Below, in pieces: positions 33,380 through 45,285 of a stretch of 64,000 nucleotides of DNA. The position numbers and the translations under genes were made by a program. How positions within the stretch are numbered: position 1 is the stretch's first letter; each line of letters starts with the position of its first letter. The notes below the pieces were generated by a model. The model saw only the letters and a list, made by a program, of their open reading frames with translations, ran no database searches and had not been told where the DNA came from. The DNA is taken from positions 49,507,501 to 49,571,500 of the forward strand of contig CM065804.1 in the NCBI GenBank assembly GCA_033398695.1. Reading direction: 5' to 3'. The stretch comes from Orobanche coerulescens (Eukaryota; Streptophyta; Magnoliopsida; Lamiales; Orobanchaceae).

Positions 33380-36300
33380 ATGTGTTCTAACTATGGTGGT
33401 GGTGACGAGTACGAAGACGTTACGATAGATTTTTAGAATCCTGAGTAGGGTTTTAAAGGCCTACAAGAGGTTGAACAATACGTCAGGGGAATTGCAGCCA
33501 GAAGAAACATCAACTTAGCCATACGTAACTCCGATCCATATAAGGTACGATTTATATGCAGTCGAGGTGGAAAGTATAGAAATCAAAAAACGAAGAATGA
33601 AAGAATAACAAAAATGCAAAAGTTGGATTGTCGTTTTCGAATAGTTGCTAAGCAATTTGATCTATTCACTGATCTTTGGGAGATAAAAGTTTTGGAATAG
33701 AGTCACAATCATCCCTTTCCGGAACATGCGGAGGGTTCGAGACTAGGACAAATATCACACGATCAATACAAAGAATTACAACGGCTTGAAGCGTTACACA
33801 CAAGTCCGAGCAATGCGCTGGCCTATATGAAGCAAGACGATGCGAATAATGCAACGGATCAAAAAAGAGTCCACAATGCTTACGACAAATTAAGGAGGGA
33901 CAGACATGATGGGCGTACCCCTACGAATAACTTCATCTCCCTAATGCTTCCGCAGAATTCCAGGTAAAAAAAATTTCAAACTAAATTCATTTTTAATATT
34001 GTATATTCATGTAATATAATTTAGAATGATAATCCTACAGTTATTTTAAATTATGAAATTAGGTACCAACCGCGGACAACGAACGACAGTAGCGTACTCA
34101 AGACATCGTTTTCAGCCACACTGCTTCTCATGCAATGGTTAACGCGTATCCGCAAGTCCTAATTATTGATACGACATACAAGACATCGATGTACAATATG
34201 CCTTTATTCGAAGCCGTTGGTGCAACAAGCACTGACAAAACACTCACCATTGCATACGCATATATGTAGAATGAATCCCAAGACCACTTTGAATTCGTTT
34301 TAAAATTTATTCGGGGTCTGTATGAGCGTGCTGTACCAAGTGTTGTCATCACGGACCGGGCATTCGCAATGATGGGGGCAGTGGATCAAATATTGCCAGA
34401 ATCCCAACTTCAATTATGCAGGCGCCACATAGAGCAGTGTGTTTTATCCCGAGCACAAAAATAACAAGGATTCGATACATCGTACGCTGAATATTTTAAA
34501 AATAGCTAGAATTAGGCAATTAGTGCATCAACACACGAGGTATGGATACGTAAGTGGACCCATCTACAAGAAGCTTACAAGAAGTATCTAGCTTTAATTA
34601 CCTATTGTGAAGATACGTGGATTACACCCTTTGCAAATAGAGTGTTAGGCGCATATATCGATCATCGCCTACACTATGGAAACTACACCACAAATAGGTA
34701 ATCTCACAAAGCTTTGTAACATTTTAATTGTAACCTGTAAATACTATATAGTTATTTTTATCACCAATCTAACCATCGGTATTCAAATATTCTCTCATAA
34801 CTAAAATTTTTGCTACGCGTAGGGTTGAGCAAGAGCATCATCGGGTGAAAATGAACCACCCCGGCGGCCTACACCCATTTGACATTATCTTAGATCGTCT
34901 TCATCAGGTCATGGAGTTGCAGATCTGTGAGATTAAAAAACAAGTAAGCCACAACACTCAGAAGATGAGAAACGATTTGTTAAACGTAGATTTCTTCAGT
35001 GAGATAGTGCGCAATGTATCGTTCAAAGCGATCGACCTTATTCTCAAAGAATTTGCCAAGGATCTAGGCGAAAAAACATGCGGGTGTTATCTTAGGAGAA
35101 CACACGGGCTTCTGTATCACTGTGAGCTTCTCTGGTACATGTCAGCACAAAAAATATCCCTATTACGTGTATTGATTCGTACTGGAGAACACTGGGTATT
35201 AATTTTCCAGATATTCCTACCAACAACAGAAACAATGATGATGTAGGTGTTAATACGCGGAGAAAATTATTCGACGACATGGAAGACGTTGCTGCACCTC
35301 CGGCGGTTGAAAAAAATAATAAGACGACTCGAAGCACAGATCGCAAACCTTCAATGTTTGAGCATGTCGACAAGATTTTCGGAGCTAAAACTCCCCCAAC
35401 ACAAAAAGGTAATGGGAGAGTGGCGGCAACGAACGCAGGTCAGGATATTCCACTAGAAGGTCATATAAAAAGCAGGTCGGAAGCTCATATATGGCGAACT
35501 TTGCTGAAGGTAGCAATAACAGATATACGCAAGGTCGTAAAAGCTGTTCTCACCAAAAATTCTAAAATAATCACACTTCAAAGCCCCCCAAATCCACTGC
35601 TTCTAAAAATATTCTGCCTCGGAACAATATCGCTCATCAGAGTTGGTCTCATTTTCAGGAAGACTTTCCCCCTACATCCGGGATTATATTCAATCATACA
35701 AGGATGTGATTGGAGATGGAAATTGTGGATTTAGAGCTGTTGCACTCGCCATCTACGGAAATGAAAACTTCTGGCCAAGGGTATGATAGTATGCTAGATG
35801 AACTCCGCAAAAGAAGAGAAATATACGAAAACATTATATACGGTGTTACCACGGAAGGTTTGGAGGCACTTATTGATCACTTCAATTATGATTTTGCAAC
35901 GAGAGATATGTGGTTTTTAATGCCTGATTGTGGATGCTTGGTTGCGACCGTGTATAATGTTTTCGTAATTGCATTCAGTGGTTATGGGGCATTTTTATGT
36001 CCTCACATAAACTTGGATTCTTATAATCCACATCCGACCGCAAGGGTGGTGACAGGGAACGTGAACGGAAACACCCATTGGATACTGGTAACAAAAATGA
36101 TATAATGTTTATTTTTTATATAATATATTTTATGTAATTATAACTAACTATTATTATTGAGCTTTAATTTTTGCAGTTGGAAATGATACCCGGGAATTAT
36201 CCAGTAACTCCAGTCTCCAATTTCTGGCACATTAATAAACATATATCTGCAGCAGGCTTAGACTTACAATTTACAACTTCGATACGACTCTACAAAAGAT

Positions 36301-36400
36301 TACAAGCAGAGTATGAACTGGAACGTGTACGTCTATTTGAGGCTGAAAAACAAAAACGGCAGCAGAAAAGATACAAATATACCAATCGTTTCATATTGAA
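33380..36400 (+). pseudogene. Mutator-like (MULE) transposase fused to an OTU cysteine-protease domain
   Basis: The frame from ATG 33380 gives a FAR1/MULE-type zinc cluster (FICSRGG.., LDCRFRI.., SHNH). After an intron (33962 to about 34062) comes the MULE catalytic core: IDTTYKTSMYNMPLFEAVGA (about 34163), VVITDRAFAMM (second Asp) and LCRRHIEQC. A third exon has a SWIM-like CGCYLRRTHGL..HC. Then comes an OTU domain with DVIGDGNCGFRAVALAIYG (catalytic Asp and Cys at about 35715 and 35724) and GNVNGNTHWILVTKM (catalytic His at about 36073). A last exon (36177 on) ends in a charged helix. In-frame stops (33434, 33446, 33697, 34267) and frameshifts near 35220 and 35600-35780 make it a pseudogene. 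Confidence 0.82.
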
Positions 36401-37162
36401 TTTTAGTTTTTTTTCATTTTTTATCATTTTCGTCGTGTTTCATGTGTTTCTATTTTTTACCATTTTCGTCGTAGTTCATCTTCATTGTTGTGCATAAGAA
36501 ATTTTTTTATCATTAAAAGATTATCATAAAAAATGAGCTAGAGAGAAATAAAATTACTATAGCAAGTAAATAAAAATAATTGGATTGGACTGAAACATTA
36601 AATAAAAAATATAGCATCTGACAGACACGCTCGATAGCGGCTATGCTATCACAAAAACAACAAATACTTTTAAAAATAACAATTAATACTAAAATAAAAA
36701 CAACCTTAAAAAAAAGAGGAGCCAGGGAGGATATCATCATATTCAGCAAATCGGAGAATCATCATGACTCCACTGCGCCTAGCTGACAGCCGTCTACACA
36801 CACATATAAAAAAAAAGTACCACCTATTCCATCAAATCAAACATCAAAGATGTGTTTTTAAAGGCGACAAGAAAAGGAGGATCTGTTGGTCTCTTTCAAT
36901 TTTGGCATCTTTGGTTAATTAATGCAGCTTTGAGACGAGACGTTATTGTAACTTTTTAGCTGAGGTCAGATTCATATTTGAATAATGTTACTGTAAAGAG
37001 ATCCATGATACATAAACACCTCATAAAACATAATTTACAGCCTAATCTACCATAAAAAAACAACCAAAAGCCACAATGTATTTCTACCCTTCAAAAAACG
37101 AAAAAAAAAAAAGAAAAATGCAAAAGTTGTTGGAAACGTGTAGGGCCTTAAAAACTTGCTAT
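36401..37162. other. Unassigned AT-rich spacer
   Basis: A T-rich 3' flank of the MULE (ATTTTCGTCGT twice) is followed by A-rich DNA. No domain, RNA gene or inverted repeat is recognised. Its last five bases (GCTAT) are the target duplication of copia D. Confidence 0.5.
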
Positions 37163-37394
37163 TGTTTGAGGAGAAAAGTAAAGACAGCAATCAATTTGTA
37201 TTGATAACAATGAATAGAGGGGCCTTTATATAGGCATTACAAAGAGAGTCTTTCCATACATAGGATTCCTAGTTAAGGTAAGACATCTAACAGTATCCAA
37301 CTACTTATGGAAGAGTCTAGAACCTACCATAACTCTTATCCCCCTACAACTAGTATTAGGTAAGACACCAATACGGGAAGGATTTCCCGGAACA
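37163..37394 (-). repeat. 3' LTR of copia D
   Basis: 232 bp with TG..CA borders. A minus-strand TATA box (GCCTATATAAAGGCC) lies near 37226-37241. On the minus strand the polypurine tract CAGGGGGAG lies just inside, near 37395-37403. Confidence 0.93.
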
Positions 37395-37599
37395 CTCCCC
37401 CTGTGTCGAACGCTAATACTAACATGGTGCACAATGTGTTGCCTCGGTAAAAAACCTTTCCAAGTCAAATAAAACCCCGTGGGAAAAATAAAGACTTTGG
37501 TGAGGAAAAAGAGCGCAACGCACCAACTACAAATGTCAGAATCATGTGAAGTATACTCCCCCTGAGGTATACATGACAGCTCATTCCATCGAGCCATCT

Positions 37600-39390
37600 T
37601 TAGTTGAGCTCGGATAATCGATACATTCCGATGCTCCTCACATGTTTCTCAAATGTAGATTTCGGCAGAGACTTAGTGAACAAGTCTGCGATATTCTCAT
37701 CGGAACTCACTTGTTTCACTTGATATTGACAATTTCTGCTGCTGATTATAGAAGAACTTCGCGCAATATGCTTGGTATTGTCACCCTTTATGAAACCTAA
37801 CTTCATCTGCTCAATGCATGCCGCATTGTCCTCAAAGATGCAAGTAGGAGTTCCGTAGTGGGATCTAATCCACACGTTCCTCGTATATGGTCTATGGTAA
37901 TCGGAGCCAAATGCACTCCCTTACGGATTCGTGCAATGCAATTATCTCGCATGGTTCGAGGAAGTAGCAACTAGGGTCCGCTTGGTAGATCGCCAAGATA
38001 TCGCCGTATTCCCAATGGTGAACACATAACCAGTTTGGGAACGTCCTTTATGCGGGTCGAGAGATAACCGCATCAAGAAATCCAACTAACGTGTCGTTAG
38101 GATTCTGCATAAGGGGTAAGCTTGCTTGCATTAGCACTTCTGGTAGTCAAGCTACCATGCTTAGTTGCAATATCAGAGGAATATCGACGGTCGGTATGCA
38201 TCGTCTTCACCTCAACAATTCCTTTCGTAATATCACTCTCTTTTGCGTAGGGAAAGAACAATCCAAGGTCACTGGAGCCTTTCAAGTATCGAAAGATGTG
38301 TTTTACTCCATTCCAATGCCTTATCGTGGGAGCGGAGCTAAATCTCGCTAACAGATTCACAGAGAATGCGATGTCTGGACGAGTACATTGAGCCAGATAC
38401 AACAACGCACCGATTGCGCTAAGGTACGGTGTTTCTGCTCCAAGGACCTCTTCATCCTCCTCTTTAGGACGAAACGGATCCTTGTTCATTTCCAGACTTC
38501 GACCAATCATGGGGGTAGCAAGAGGATGTGCCTTGTCCATGCTAAATCGCCTGAGCATTTTGTGGACATAGGCAGACTGATGAATGAGTATACCATCATC
38601 TCGATGTTCTAGCTCTAAGCCCAAGCAGAATCGAGTCCTCCCCAGATCTTTCATCTCGAATTCGGATTTAAGGTAGCGGGCCGTTTCATTGACCTCATCT
38701 ATGGTACCGATGACATTCATGTCATCTACATAGACGGCTACAATCACGAATCCTGCATCTGTTCTTTTCACGAATATGCATGGACAGATGTCACTGTTCT
38801 TGTATCCCTTCCCAACCAAGTATTCACTTAGGCGGTTGTACCACATCCTTCCGGATTGTTTCAAGCCATACAGTGAACGACGTAATTTCACAGCGTACGC
38901 GCTCCGTGGTTTAGAGCTACTTGATTTGGGCCATGAAATCCCTTCGGGGACTTTCATATAGATATCCGTATCTAGATCCCCATAAAGATACGCTGTAACC
39001 ACATCCATAAGCTGCATGTTCGATTTTCGGACACTACCAAACCGACTAAGTAGCGGAAAGTGATGATGTCCATAACGGGAGAATACGTCTCCTCGTAGTC
39101 AATGCCGGGCGTTGCGAGAAGCCTTGGGCAACTAGTCTCGCTTTGTAACGCATGACCTCATCCTTATCATTGCGTTTACGAACAAAGACCCATTTATGTC
39201 CAACTGGTTTAACACCCACGGGTATTGGCTCGATACGGCCAAATACCTCACGTTTAGCCATTGAGTCTACTTGACTGCATTGCATCTTTCCATTTTTCGC
39301 CAATCGGCTCGTTGTTAACACTCGGCAACCGGCGCGGCTCGGCGTCGTCGTCTTCAATAATTTCTTGAGCGACGGAGTAGGCAAAAGCAT
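37600..39390 (-). pseudogene. Copia D reverse transcriptase and RNase H
   Basis: This part copies element RNA into DNA. Read right to left: VGHKWVFVRKRNDKDEVMRY then ARLVAQGFSQ (RVT_2 start, to about 39180), a frameshift near 39050-39110, then MQLMDVVTAYLYGDLDTDIY, SLYGLKQSGRMWY, the catalytic AVYVDDMNVIG (about 38712-38738), DLGRTRFCLGLE and YLAQCTRPDIAFSVNLLARF. RNase H follows after a break near 38090-37880, with FEDNAACIEQMKLGFIKGDN and NIADLFTKSLP, ending at 37603. The YVDD and RNase H EDN motifs are intact; the frame is not. Confidence 0.9.
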
Positions 39391-39399
39391 CGTCGACTA

Positions 39400-41391
39400 G
39401 CGTGGGCGACTGTCGATAAATGCGTATTCACTCGTACATTGCATCGAGATTTCTTTATTTTCGACATCAACAAAGTTTCCAGCGTCGTCGATTGTTCCAT
39501 TGTTGATTCGAGGACATATCCGTAGTCGGAGATAATCTCGTGTGGCGGAGTCCGTGTCGATGATGAGAGGATTTTGTGCCTCCGTTCCTCTTCTCTTTCG
39601 AGTTCGGTATCCTTTCTACCCTTTGGCCTCCCCCTCTTTCGGCGGGGATAAGAGCGGCCAGCGGCCGTCCCACCACTAAGGTTGGCGCCGGTGGCATCAT
39701 TCCTTTGGGCGGTGAACCTTGCTATATAAGCTGGGACATCCAACCTTGCGGGAACATTCGCGGCGGGAATGGTAGATCTTGTCACTTTCGCAGACGGTAA
39801 AGCTGTCGGGCATCGAATCCGCAACTTTCTGAAGACTGAGAATACGTTGCACTTCTAGCTCGGATTGAGCTGTGCGGGGATCTTGATGAGGCAAGGAGGG
39901 ATCACACCAGACAATTTCCTGGCGTTCAAATGGAATCGTTCGATTCCTCTCTCCCCCTAACGACGGGAAGTTTGTCTCATCAAAGTGACAATCTGCAAAT
40001 CTTGCAGTAAACAGATCTCCTGTCAAAGGTTCCGAATAACGGATAATTTTAGGCGATTCATAGCCAACATATATACCTAATCGTCTTTGCGGACCCATTT
40101 TGAAATCTGTGTGGAGGCGTAATTGGCACATATACCGCACAACCAAAAATGCGTAAGTTTGAAATATCGGGCTCATATCCGATTACCAAGCCGATACGCA
40201 CTAAACGGTTGATTGGCGGTGGGTCGAAAGCGAATAAGTATAGCCGCATGCAAAATTGCATAACCCCATGCGAAATTGGCAAGTTGGTGCGCAATACCAA
40301 TGCTCGGGCGATAAGTCAGTAACCGCTTAATCATAGCCTCGGCAAGGCCATTCTGCGAATGAGCGTGGGGGCGGGATGTTCAACATCAATCCCAATCGAC
40401 ATGCAATAGTCGTCAAAGACTTTGACGTAAACTCTCGGCATTGTCAATCTTAATGACGAGATTGGGAAGTCGGGGTGGTTAGCCCGTAACTTGATGATTT
40501 GTGCTAGGAGTTTAGCAAATGCGGCGTTTCTTGTGGATAGCGGAGCGACGTGTGACCATCGCGTCGATGCATCAACCGAACCATAAAATATCTAAATGGT
40601 CCGCACTCTGGTTGAATAGGTCCACATATGTCCCCTTGAATTCTTTGTAAGAAGCGAATATTTTGTGTTGAGTCTTTAGCAAAGGACGGAGAGGGTATCA
40701 ACTTTGCTAGTGAGCAGGCTTTACAAAAGCGATTTATGGGCATTAGAAATTGCCACGGAAGCCTCGGGATTTACGAGAGATGCACCGTCAACCTTCCCGG
40801 TGATACGGTATCAAGCTCACTCACATCAATGCCGATATCGAGTGGTGCTTCCAATCGTTTTCTGGACTTGAAAAACGGATGACCATGTGAGTTTTTCAAA
40901 ATGCGAATCATCATGTCGCGTCCAGGGTGACCGAGTCGGTCATGCCATAGTTGGTATGCTTCGGAATCACACATTTCGTGACTCACAGCATAGGATTCAA
41001 TAACCCTTATTGTAGTCTGGTATAAACCACTACTTAGACTCATAAGTTTCTCGAGAACGCGGCGTCTTCCGCATTCTGCCAGAGTAACACACAAAAATTC
41101 TGTCCCATTCTCACAATGTGTATGAAGGTGATAACCGTTGGCACGGATGTCCCTAAAACTTAGCAAGGTTCGGTTTGCTCTTGGGGCATAGAGAGCATTT
41201 GTGACACTAATATGCGTACCGTTAGGTAGCAAGAAATGAGCAGGTCCCCTCCCTTGAATTACTTGGGAGGAACCAATCATTGTTGTCACTGAGGATAAGT
41301 ATGGCACAATATCCTTGAATAATTGCCTATTCCGAAGAATAGTGTGGGTTGTTCCACTATCAGCAAGGCACTCAATTTCGCCACGAGACAT
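39400..41391 (-). pseudogene. Copia D protease and integrase
   Basis: The frame from 41391 (MSRGEIECLADSGTTHTILR) starts with the copia protease (active site LADSGTTHT), then GAG-pre-integrase (YQLWHDRLGHPGRDMMIRIL). After a frameshift near 40760 come the integrase zinc pair FCKACSLAK and the core start GDICGPIQPECGPFRYFM. Fragments at 40300-40058 and 40176-39697 give the C-terminal part (ISNLRIFGCAVYVP and GPQRRLGIYVGYESPKIIRY). Multiple shifts break the frame. The matching start ATTATAG|ATG at 41391 could be a splice acceptor. Confidence 0.87.
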
Positions 41392-42222
41392 CTATAATAA
41401 GACATGAAACTCCATTAGTCTTATGTTTAGAGACATAGCGAAAACTCATTTACATCGAGTTTGGGGAAATTCGACCAAGTTGGTTAGGATCAAAGTTAGC
41501 ACAATCGCTGGAAATGATTTCCGCGCAGCTTGACCTTTGTTCACTAAAACAGCAATAACTTCTTCGTTAAGAAGGCTATGGACGAACGGTCAGTTGTTCT
41601 GGAAACTAGACTTCCGTATCTTTCTATCCATAGGTCGTGCACTTTCTGGATCATTAAACTCCGATCTCAGTGCTCGTTTTAATTTGCTATTTTGGTATTT
41701 CCCTATTGTTGAGTGAAAGAGCAAGGTTTAAACCTTTTTTAAAGGCATTATTTTTGATACAATACTATGGAAATATGGCCATAGGAGCGTTTAGATACTT
41801 TAAAACGCGTCTTGGTTTATGATTTATATCTCTACTAATGATCCTTTCGGTAACTCCAACTTGGTAGACTTGCAGAGAAAGTAGGAATGTCGGTCTGACT
41901 AAAATTTGTTTAAAAACCACTGATTCCGTTTGAACTCTCAAAGCATAAACAAATACCAAGGAGGATGCGCCTAGTCTTGATCAAAAGTTTTGATGAAATC
42001 CTACCAATGTATCAAATTTTTATTTTAACCAAGCAATTCGTTGCTAGCAATTATTTTGTGATAAACCAAACATGCTTTCGAAGGGGAAAATAAAATTCAT
42101 CTTTGCACAATCACAGCAATTAAAAGAATTTTATTCATCATAGCCAACTTTATTACATTCATGAAAATCTAAAGTAGTTCTCGGAAACTAGAAACAAGAC
42201 AAAACATAACCAAAGCGTAAAA
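41392..42222 (-). other. Noncoding gap between gag and pol of copia D
   Basis: About 830 bp without a conserved frame separates the gag stop (42223-42225) from the protease start. Most copia elements have gag and pol in one frame. The gap ends (minus) in TTATTATAG, a plausible splice acceptor, so it may be an intron or a spacer allowing separate expression. Confidence 0.45.
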
Positions 42223-43285
42223 CTAGTCAAAGTCGGCAACATCCATATGTTGGTCTTTGTCCGCAATGGTGAGAGGAGGGATCTCAGTCTGGATCTCAAT
42301 ATGGTTCACCTCCGTATTCTCATTGTCTACTTCCATGTAATTCGACTCTTGAGCCAAATATTGTTTATAGTGCTTGTAGTAAGCTTGGATGTTCTTTGGC
42401 GCTTTGCAATTGCGGTAAGTATACTTCTTCGATCCGCAAGTATAGCAATTCCGGCCTTCCTTTGGAGTGGTTCCATTCCCGGCGGCAGGAGGCGGCCCAC
42501 GTGGTTGGGTTCCACTAGGTCCCGTGGCCGAGCCACCTTGCCTCTTCCACACGTTGGAGCAGCGACCTCGTCTTTTCCCTTGCTTGATCGAGTCATGCAT
42601 CCGTGGTGCTTGCAAAAGCGAGTAGCGTTGCCTTTTCTATTTTGTCGTGGTGCTTTCTGTGGGTAGCCTGATTTACTTCGGAATCGGCTTCGTACCGGGC
42701 GCGCATTGCTATTGAGAATAATCTCATGGTGCCTTTCTTTTTCGCGAGGTGGGAGATAAGGTCACTAAAGTTCTTAATTCTCCCTTCCTCATAGGCAGCC
42801 TTGGTGATGAGCAATTACACTTGCTCCCACGGAAACGTGTTAAGAGTCTTCTCGATCAAATCTTGATCGGACTTCTTGACACCACAAAAACCAAGATCAG
42901 TGCGAAGATCGAGGACGGCTTGATTATAGGCTTCCACATTCGCATAATCCAAAATCGGATTTGCTCCCCTTTGAAGTTGCAATTCGGGAAGCGGCGATCA
43001 TGCACATTATTAAATCGTTGTTCGAGTGTGTCCCATAGTTCTTTAGGGGTTTGTAAGTTCATATAACACTTTTTCAACAACGGATGTATATGTCTACGCA
43101 AGAACATCGGTGCATTAGCCTTGGTTTCCTCGCTCGGTTCTTGAGCGTTAGGCTCGTTAGAGGGAAAGATGGTGGTAGTAAATCTCTTGCACGACGCCAA
43201 GCGACGTCGAGACCCACCTATGGTACTCCTTACCGGCATGGTCAAGGATGTCGAACTCCGGATGAACATTGGAGCTTTGTGCCAT
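42223..43285 (-). pseudogene. Copia D gag with zinc knuckle
   Basis: ATG 43285 (minus) begins MAQSSNVHPEFDILDHAGKE then YHRWVST. After shifts come HIHPLLKKCYMNLQTPKELW, AYEEGRIKNFSDLISHLAKK, SIAMRARYEADSEVN and the knuckle CYTCGSKKYTYRNCKAPK, where the canonical His is Tyr. The end is DVADFD then stop. It matches UBN2-type copia gag. I see at least three frameshifts. Confidence 0.85.
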
Positions 43286-43479
43286 CTACAAGATATAAAC
43301 AAGAGGAAGTTAGTCTTGTTGGATTTTCGGTGACAATGTAAACGGTCACAATCGATGCTTTTAAAAGCGTGTAACATAACCGTTACTCGATTTACTTCCC
43401 TTAATTGTTGTTTAGTAAAGTCGACAAAAAAACGGCGATATCGGATCGCACCCGGATACGTGGTGTATGCAACAACCAC

Positions 43480-44371
43480 AAGTATCGACTTTTCAACAAT
43501 TCCGTGACTCCCAGACCGTCACATAGTTTTCTTCGACACGCGGAGATACCGACTTCTCTCGCGGTCTCATCCACCGCAAAGTAGCGTGGGAGATAAAGAA
43601 CCCAAAACCCGTGTCCCCAAAAGAAAATTCCCAAAAAGGAGAGAATTGAAAAGGGACGAGTCGGATAGTTACCTCGATTATAAAATTAGGTACGTGCTGA
43701 ATCATCTTGTGCTTCGATCTACCGGTTGGTACTCGATGCGGCGACGTGAAACCGGAGGCGCAATTTTGAAGGCTTAGAAGATAAGTTGATGTTCGGGTTT
43801 TGGTCAGAGTCGGGCCAGGTCGGACTCACTGGGTAGGCTGGTCGGCGGCGTTCATGCGGCGGTCAGCGGTGGTCAGCGCGCTTCAGCGCGGCCGCGGCAA
43901 TCTTCAGGCGTGAGCGGTTATCTTGGCGCGGTTGGTGGCGGCGGTCGCGGCTCTGGTGGCGGTCCGGCAGGCGGTCGGTGGCGGTGGTCGATTGCGGAGA
44001 GTCTTTGGGCGTCCGATGGCGGGCTTGTGGCGTTCAGCCCGGTTGTCTTTGGCGGCGGTTAGTGGCAGCGTGTCCCGGCTGCAGCGGCGTCGGCGGCAGG
44101 CGGTCGGTGGCGGTGGTCGGTTGCGGAGAGTCTTTGGGCGTCGGTGGCGGGCTTGGCCAGCGCGAGCGAGGCGCGGAAGCGGCGGAGGCTTGGTGAGTCC
44201 AGCGGGAGGCTGAGGCTGTGGCCCAGCTGGAAGCGGCAGCGGCGGCGAGATCTGGCGGTGGCAGCCCAGGCGCGGTGTCGGCGCGGTCGGAGGCAGCGGC
44301 GGTCCTGGCGGAGCTTCGGCGGTAAGGCATTGGCGATTTTTATCTTTCGTTCGAGCTACGTGCTGATAACG
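43480..44371 (-). other. GC-rich 5' leader of copia D with a 129-bp duplication
   Basis: From about 43800 to 44330 the leader is strongly GC-rich, unlike the rest of the element. A block beginning CAGGCGGTCGGTGGCGGTGG occurs at 43968 and again at 44097, each followed by TTGCGGAGAGTCTTTGGGCG. Long frames exist on both strands but are proline/arginine-rich low-complexity products of composition. The primer-binding site (minus TTATCAGCACGTAGCTCG) lies next to the LTR at about 44350-44370. Confidence 0.7.
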
Positions 44372-44603
44372 TGTTTGAGGAGAAAAGTAAAGACACCAAT
44401 CAATTTGTATTGATAACAATGAATAGAGGGGCCTTTATATAGGCATTACAAAGAGAGTCTTTCCATACATAGGATTCCTAGTTAAGGTAAGACATCTAAC
44501 AGTATCCAACTACTTATGGAAGAGTCTAGAACCTACCATAACTCTTATCCCCCTACAACTAGTATTAGGTAAGACACCAATACGGGAAGGATTTCCCGGA
44601 ACA
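44372..44603 (-). repeat. 5' LTR of copia D
   Basis: 232 bp, one difference from the other LTR. It contains the same TATA box near 44435-44450. Confidence 0.93.
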
Positions 44604-44749
44604 GCTATGTAGTTATATATGCCGGGTAATACAATTTTGGAGATATAGTAAACAACACAATATTTTTATTTCTCTAAGACAAAGTTACACTTTTCTATTT
44701 TTCTTTTTCAACACAAGGCTACAACCTTCCTTTTTCTTTTGTCTACCAC

Positions 44750-45285
44750 CACTACAAGAAAAAAGTACTTCAGAGAGACCGTGAAATATGTTGATATTTT
44801 TTTTTGTTGATGGAGAGACAAGAAATTTCCCCCACCTGTGTAAGAGGTCCCTTGACCAGGCGGGTGTTAAATCAAAGGATGTGCACTAATGGCAGCCCTG
44901 CAAGGGAGAGGACCAACGAGACACGAACCCAGCAACAAACCTTGGAGTATTTTAGCAAAGTATTGTCCCCACACGGATTCGAACCTGCGATGTCGGAGTG
45001 CTTCCACCCACAATCACCTTGCAACTTACCATCAGTCTATGCCCCTGCATACAAATTTGTTGATATTTTGATGGAGAGGACTATCACCAACATATTTTGT
45101 CGTGGAAAATTTGTTATTGAAAGTGGCGTGGCTAAACAACTGCAATGAAACAGACTTTTGTTGGAATATATAGCGACAACACTTTTTTGTTGGCGAAATG
45201 TTGGTGTTTTGTTGGTGATGATGTAGAAAACCAACAAAGCACTCTCACTTTCTACAACAAAATTGTATGTTGGTATTGAGTGCAA
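44750..45285 (+). mobile_element. CACTA-type transposon end, truncated, hosting a SINE
   Basis: CACTACAAGAAAAAAG at 44750 is a canonical CACTA terminus. Beyond the SINE the sequence has repeated TTGTTGG / CCAACAA motifs typical of subterminal DNA. I found no matching opposite terminus, and sequence of copia-LTR type begins near 45285, so only one end remains. Confidence 0.5.
44801..45058 (-). mobile_element. tRNA-derived SINE, minus strand
   Basis: The minus strand from about 45043 reads GGGCATAGACTGATGGTAAG (A box) and, about 35 bp on, CGCAGGTTCGAATCCGTGTG (a perfect B box GGTTCGAATCC). The body ends in an A-rich tail at about 44810-44801. Direct repeats flank it: GTTGATATTTT at 44790-44800 and 45059-45069, with GATGGAGAG also duplicated near both sides, so the target duplication may be about 20 bp with a small insertion. 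Length is about 250 bp. There is no cloverleaf 3' half, so it is not a functional tRNA. Confidence 0.7.

Larger units (their letters stand above)
37163..44603 (-). mobile_element. Ty1/copia element D, complete, minus strand, recent insertion
   Basis: Two 232-bp LTRs (37163-37394 and 44372-44603) differ at one base (37187 G, 44396 C by my reading). They are flanked by a 5-bp duplication GCTAT (37158-37162 and 44604-44608). Interior order on the minus strand: primer site, GC-rich leader, gag with zinc knuckle, protease, integrase, reverse transcriptase, RNase H, polypurine tract. The coding frames have several shifts in spite of the near-identical LTRs. Confidence 0.95.

Noticed and set aside
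43904..44419. Long proline/arginine-rich frames in the copia D leader
   Set aside because: Both strands are open because of GC richness and a duplication. There is no domain, and one frame starts inside the LTR.
44990..45043. Apparent tRNA gene on the minus strand
   Set aside because: Only the A and B boxes are tRNA-like. No acceptor stem or 3' half is present, and it has a SINE tail and flanking repeats.
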